DNA of 6,301 nt from Pseudomonas sp. (lineage in GTDB: Bacteria > Pseudomonadota > Gammaproteobacteria > Pseudomonadales > Pseudomonadaceae): NCBI GenBank assembly GCA_003488145.1, contig DNMQ01000126.1, positions 1-6,301 of the forward strand, read 5' to 3'. This document shows positions 5,933 through 6,301 of this stretch, piece after piece (within the stretch, counting starts at the first letter, position 1; each line of letters begins with the position of its first letter). The notes beneath the pieces are model-generated. The model was not told the origin of the DNA. It searched no databases and worked only from the letters and a program-made list of their open reading frames with translations. The translations under genes were made by a program, and so were the position numbers.

Positions 5933-6301
5933 TTACTTCGGCATTTCAGCCTTCACGCCTTCGACGTAGTAATTCATCGAGGCGAGGTCCTTGATGCTGG
6001 CGGTTTCGCCCTCGGCGATGCGCACTTCGCCAGCCTGGTCCTTGATCGGGCCGGTGAACGGGTGGAACTCGCCGCTCTTGATGCGGGCGATGATCTGCTC
6101 GGCTTCGGTCTTCACATCCGCCGGCACCAGATCGCTGATCGGTAGGCTGATGCTGTCCTGGGCCAGCCCGCCCCAGAAGTCCTCGGCCTTCCAGTTGCCG
6201 GCCATCACCGCTTCGGCGGACTTGGTGTAGTGCGGGCCCCAGTCGTTGACGATTGAAGTCAGCACGGCCTTCGGCCCGAAGTGCTGCATGTCCGAGGCGT
6301 A
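5933..6301 (-). CDS. BMP/Med-family ABC transporter substrate-binding protein (5' part outside window)
   Basis: C-terminal 122 residues of a BMP-family (Med/PnrA-like) periplasmic solute-binding protein, normally about 330-370 aa. The visible part starts YASDMQHFGPKAVLTSIVND, typical of the late ligand-binding lobe. WGPHYTKSAEAVMAGNWK and DFWGGLAQDSISL follow, then the helix region VPADVKTEAEQIIARIKSGE, the segment FHPFTGPIKDQAGE, and a C-terminus ending VEGVKAEMPK. The stop TAA is at 5933-5935. Characterised family members bind purine nucleosides or autoinducer-like ligands and feed an ABC permease/ATPase set; those genes are not visible and would lie beyond the right edge. With xdhAB downstream, a purine nucleoside or base ligand is the best inference. 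The signal peptide and lipobox cannot be assessed. Confidence 0.88.
   Translation of the reverse strand, partial: YASDMQHFGPKAVLTSIVNDWGPHYTKSAEAVMAGNWKAEDFWGGLAQDSISLPISDLVPADVKTEAEQIIARIKSGEFHPFTGPIKDQAGEVRIAEGETASIKDLASMNYYVEGVKAEMPK

Overview
The window is a GC-rich bacterial segment in which every supported gene reads on the minus strand. It looks like a Pseudomonas or Stutzerimonas-type gammaproteobacterium. The grounds are the split xanthine dehydrogenase order xdhA-xdhB-xdhC, the protein style (XdhA starting MIQFLLNREL), strong GC bias at third codon positions, and a REP-like hairpin with a GTAG foot of the kind common in that group. The genus call is inference.

In transcription order (high to low coordinates), the window starts with the C-terminal third of a BMP/Med-family substrate-binding protein of an ABC importer (5933 to the edge). 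A 137-nt gap packed with three GC-rich hairpins follows. Next comes a complete 324-aa Fe(II)/2-oxoglutarate oxygenase of the isopenicillin-N-synthase-like family (4821-5795). A 161-nt gap then holds an AT-rich promoter for xdhA, overlapped by a paired dyad that looks like an operator. xdhA (Fe-S/FAD subunit) and xdhB (molybdopterin subunit) overlap by 8 nt. After a 101-nt gap with a REP-like hairpin and a second hairpin comes xdhC (Moco insertion/sulfuration factor), which runs off the left edge about 40 residues short of the usual end.

Taken together this is a purine salvage/catabolism locus. The BMP importer probably brings in purine nucleosides or bases, and XdhAB oxidises hypoxanthine and xanthine to urate. 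XdhC matures the XdhB cofactor. The role of the oxygenase is not established; its position and its resemblance to fungal thymine-7-hydroxylase-type enzymes suggest it acts on a nucleobase or related metabolite.

The most interesting points are the oxygenase of unassigned substrate, the twin TTGAC-N6-GTCAG boxes over the xdhA promoter, the TTG start of xdhA that resolves its N-terminus, and the REP-like element inside the xdh operon. I found no tRNA, rRNA, CRISPR array, insertion sequence or complete plus-strand gene.
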